From Rhodobacteraceae bacterium Alg238-R152 (GTDB lineage: Bacteria; Pseudomonadota; Alphaproteobacteria; Rhodobacterales; Rhodobacteraceae), in contig UNRJ01000007.1 of assembly GCA_900537125.1 (NCBI GenBank), forward strand, positions 229,100-293,099: DNA of 64,000 bases, read 5' to 3'. The first letter of the stretch is position 1. Every line of letters starts with the position of its first letter. A program made the translations under genes and the position numbers. Under the pieces are notes generated by a model. The model saw only the letters and a list, made by a program, of their open reading frames with translations. It was not told the DNA's origin and did no database searches. This document shows positions 62,280 through 64,000 of the stretch, piece by piece.

Positions 62280-63489
62280 ATGCTGAAATTCACGACAAAA
62301 ATAGATGATCAGGGCGAGACCCTTGGCGTAAATGCATCTTCTCCCAACAGCTTGATGGTGATCATTGGCGACAACGGCGCGGGAAAAACGAGGCTGCTAC
62401 AGGAGTTGCGTAGCAGTCAAACGGTTGAGGTTGACAGCAATGTAATCCATTCGAGTCAAATCACGTTTGTGCCAACTGGTCAAATTCTCCAACGGAAGAT
62501 GGAGGCAAACTCGGGCAAAACACGGCGAATAGATGAACGTTTGCTTGAAAATATGGATAAGGCGAAGGCCTCTTTAAAAGAGGCAATGGATGTGTATTTG
62601 ACGAGGGAGGCCGGTGAAGGCCTGAAGATCGATATCGATGATCTCGTGGGCAGCGATCTCGGCTTTGAAGAGTATTGCGACAAAATTGGTTTCAAAACCA
62701 AGCTAAACGATTTCCTTAAGGTTCAGATTTCAAACGAACCAACGACCATAGCTTGGCCCAATCTCGTGAATTCGATTGCCGGTCAGGGCGCGGTACAGAG
62801 ACTGCAACAGGACATCGATTTTGTTCTCGACATATTGCGGCGACCGTCGGATGAGGGGGTGAGAGTCTTGCAATCGATCACCTTGACGGCGGGGCATTTA
62901 TTTCAGGCGCCGATCGCCGAGCGGTTCGCAAAATACAACGCAGAAGACGTCGCGCACACCATGGAGACAAGTCGCCAGAATGAGGGCGGCGAAACTTTGG
63001 TTTCTAGCGAAGAAAAGGCGGAGTTCCGGAGGGTTTATGGCGTTCCACCGTGGCAAATTCTCAACGACGTTTTTCGCGAAATTGGCTTCGATTTTAAGGT
63101 CTTGGCTCCAGACCCCAGCGACTTTTCCAAACAACTGATGCAGTTGAGATTCTTGGACACTAGAAGCGGTGCAGTTGTCGCGGAAAATCAATTGTCTGCC
63201 GGTGAGAAAGTGATTTTTGCTCTCTCGTCCATTTTAATGTTCGAGCGGGACAAACAACTGGTTATAGCCAACAGGCAATTGGTGTTTCTTGATGAACCGG
63301 AAGTTTTTCTGCACCCCCGCTTCATCGATATTATGATGCAGCTGCTGACCAAGAGCCTTGAGCTTGGTCTTGTGGGGGGGGATTGTATTGACGTCGCACT
63401 CTCCGATTGTCGCGGCCTTGGCTCCGGAAGGCTCCGTTTTTCTGCTGGAGAGGGACGATGAGCAGCCCCTCTTGAGTGGTCCATTTTGA
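62280..63489 (+). CDS. SMC/ABC-type AAA ATPase (OLD/PtuA-like class), frameshifted at a G8 tract
   Basis: An ATPase of the class often used in defence systems. Walker A is GDNGAGKTRLLQELR (about 30-44), a long helical insert follows, the signature LSAGEKVIFALSSIL precedes Walker B LVFLDEPEVFLHP. The unbroken frame ends at 63461 with a non-family tail after LELGLVGG. Moving one base at the G8 run (63374-63381; seven G restores it) gives IVLTSHSPIVAALAPEGSVF, the expected D-loop/His switch region, ending at 63489. The protein would be about 402 residues. The IS3 element begins at about 63473, so the true C-terminus may be lost. Codon use is more A/T-rich than the chromosome. Start: ATG 62280 with GAGG upstream. 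Confidence 0.8.
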
Positions 63490-64000
63490 AAGTTAGTGCA
63501 TTGTCGGTCTTTGGTCCATCGGGACGGTGGTCTCTGGCGCAGGTGGGCGGTATCCCAGAGCACTATGTGGTCGTTTGGTGTTGTAGTGGTTCCTCCAGCT
63601 TTCGATGATGGTTTGGGCCTCACGAAGCGAGTAGAAGATTTCACCGTTCAGCAATTCGTCTCGCAAGCGCCCGTTGAAGCTCTCGCAGTATCCGTTCTCC
63701 CAGGGCGATCCAGGCTCGATGAATGCCGTCTTGGCCCCAACGGCTTTGATCCAGCTTCTAACCGCTTCCGCAACAAACTCGGGGCCGTTGTCTGATCGAA
63801 TATATGCAGGCACACCCCGAAGAATGAACAGGTCCGTCAGAGCGTCGATGACCTCGGTCGAGTTCAGCTTTCGCTTAACACGGATCGCCAGGCATTCCCG
63901 GCTGTGTTCATCCAGGATGTTCAATGTCCTGAACGCCCTGCCATCCTCGGTCCGATGGTGCACGAAATCATACGACCAGACATGATTGCGATATTCGGGG
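63473..64000. mobile_element. IS3-family insertion sequence, 3' part (runs off window)
   Basis: The plus-strand border TGAGTGGTCCATTTTGAAAG at about 63473 starts with TG, like IS3-family ends, and lies directly against the transposase stop. The other end and orfA are outside the window, so the terminal inverted repeat and target duplication cannot be checked. The border is inferred from the jump in sequence character. Confidence 0.75.
63493..64000 (-). CDS. IS3-family transposase OrfB, C-terminal part (partial)
   Basis: The gene starts beyond the right edge; 169 C-terminal residues are visible. The rve/DDE core is clear: the first Asp in [11 protein letters not shown], the second in IRSDNGPEF, and the Glu in [20 protein letters not shown], followed by [19 protein letters not shown]. 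This is the catalytic part of OrfB, normally made by frameshift fusion with OrfA. Nothing in the visible part is broken, so the element may be intact. Confidence 0.93.
   Translation of the reverse strand, partial: PEYRNHVWSYDFVHHRTEDGRAFRTLNILDEHSRECLAIRVKRKLNSTEVIDALTDLFILRGVPAYIRSDNGPEFVAEAVRSWIKAVGAKTAFIEPGSPWENGYCESFNGRLRDELLNGEIFYSLREAQTIIESWRNHYNTKRPHSALGYRPPAPETTVPMDQRPTMH

Noticed and set aside
1..64000. CRISPR array
   Set aside because: No regularly spaced 24-40 base repeats were seen; the GAACTTACATGCA copies are irregularly spaced, short and partly inverted.

Overview
The window reads as chromosomal DNA of a marine alphaproteobacterium of the Roseobacter group (Rhodobacterales). 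The basis is family-level recognition of gene order and protein types: the cta/cox cytochrome aa3 assembly operon running into thrC, an M16 protease and a RimJ-like acetyltransferase; accB-accC with a PAS-LuxR regulator; clpP-clpX; a lone HdaA-type DnaA regulator beside polyphosphate kinase; NDUFA12, MlaD and DUF2155 in a row; EI-Ntr beside aspartokinase. I cannot name the species.

Layout. 1-2.6 kb: ppk start, hdaA, an AI-2E family permease, then an apparently decayed stretch. 2.6-7.4 kb: proS, a membrane protein and MerR regulator flanking a clear MerR-type dyad, LolC/E-LolD, a cold-shock protein. 7.5-10.3 kb: a C39-like protease split by a frameshift, an acetyltransferase, a 3-methyladenine glycosylase with a remnant of a second copy beside it, and an unknown protein. 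10.4-12.5 kb: clpPX. 13-19.7 kb: ArsC/Spx-like protein, RidA, DMT exporter, NDUFA12, MlaD, DUF2155, aat, accCB, PAS-LuxR. 19.8-27.5 kb: sulfatase, P-loop kinase-like protein, solute-binding protein, scoAB, VOC/TetR pair, lytic transglycosylase. 27.7-33.6 kb: topA, secreted protein, dprA, tldD. 33.7-41.2 kb: aa3 oxidase operon, with an FNR-type box between tldD and ctaC, then thrC, protease and acetyltransferase. 41.3-60.6 kb: mostly housekeeping genes (MBL hydrolase, FAD oxidase, apt, LysE, mtnP, SulP, AEC, CatB-like, PilZ, flavin reductase, trmL, EcsC, ptsP, lysC, SDR, DUF1178, NUDIX), interrupted at 45.4 kb by a two-gene cassette that encodes a 40-residue Cys-rich secreted peptide and an unknown anchored protein.

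The last 3.4 kb (60.6-64 kb) is accessory. It holds an iteron-like cluster of GAACTTACATGCA repeats, a ParB-like gene that has lost its 5' part, a translationally coupled small gene, a 15-bp perfect palindrome, an SMC/ABC-type AAA ATPase with a frameshift in a G8 tract, and an IS3-family element that abuts or cuts the ATPase 3' end and runs off the window. This island and the peptide cassette at 45.4 kb are the best candidates for undescribed biology. Three short decays or frameshifts elsewhere (2.2-2.5, 8.05 and 8.2 kb) show either gene loss or homopolymer sequencing errors.

No rRNA, tRNA or CRISPR array was seen.
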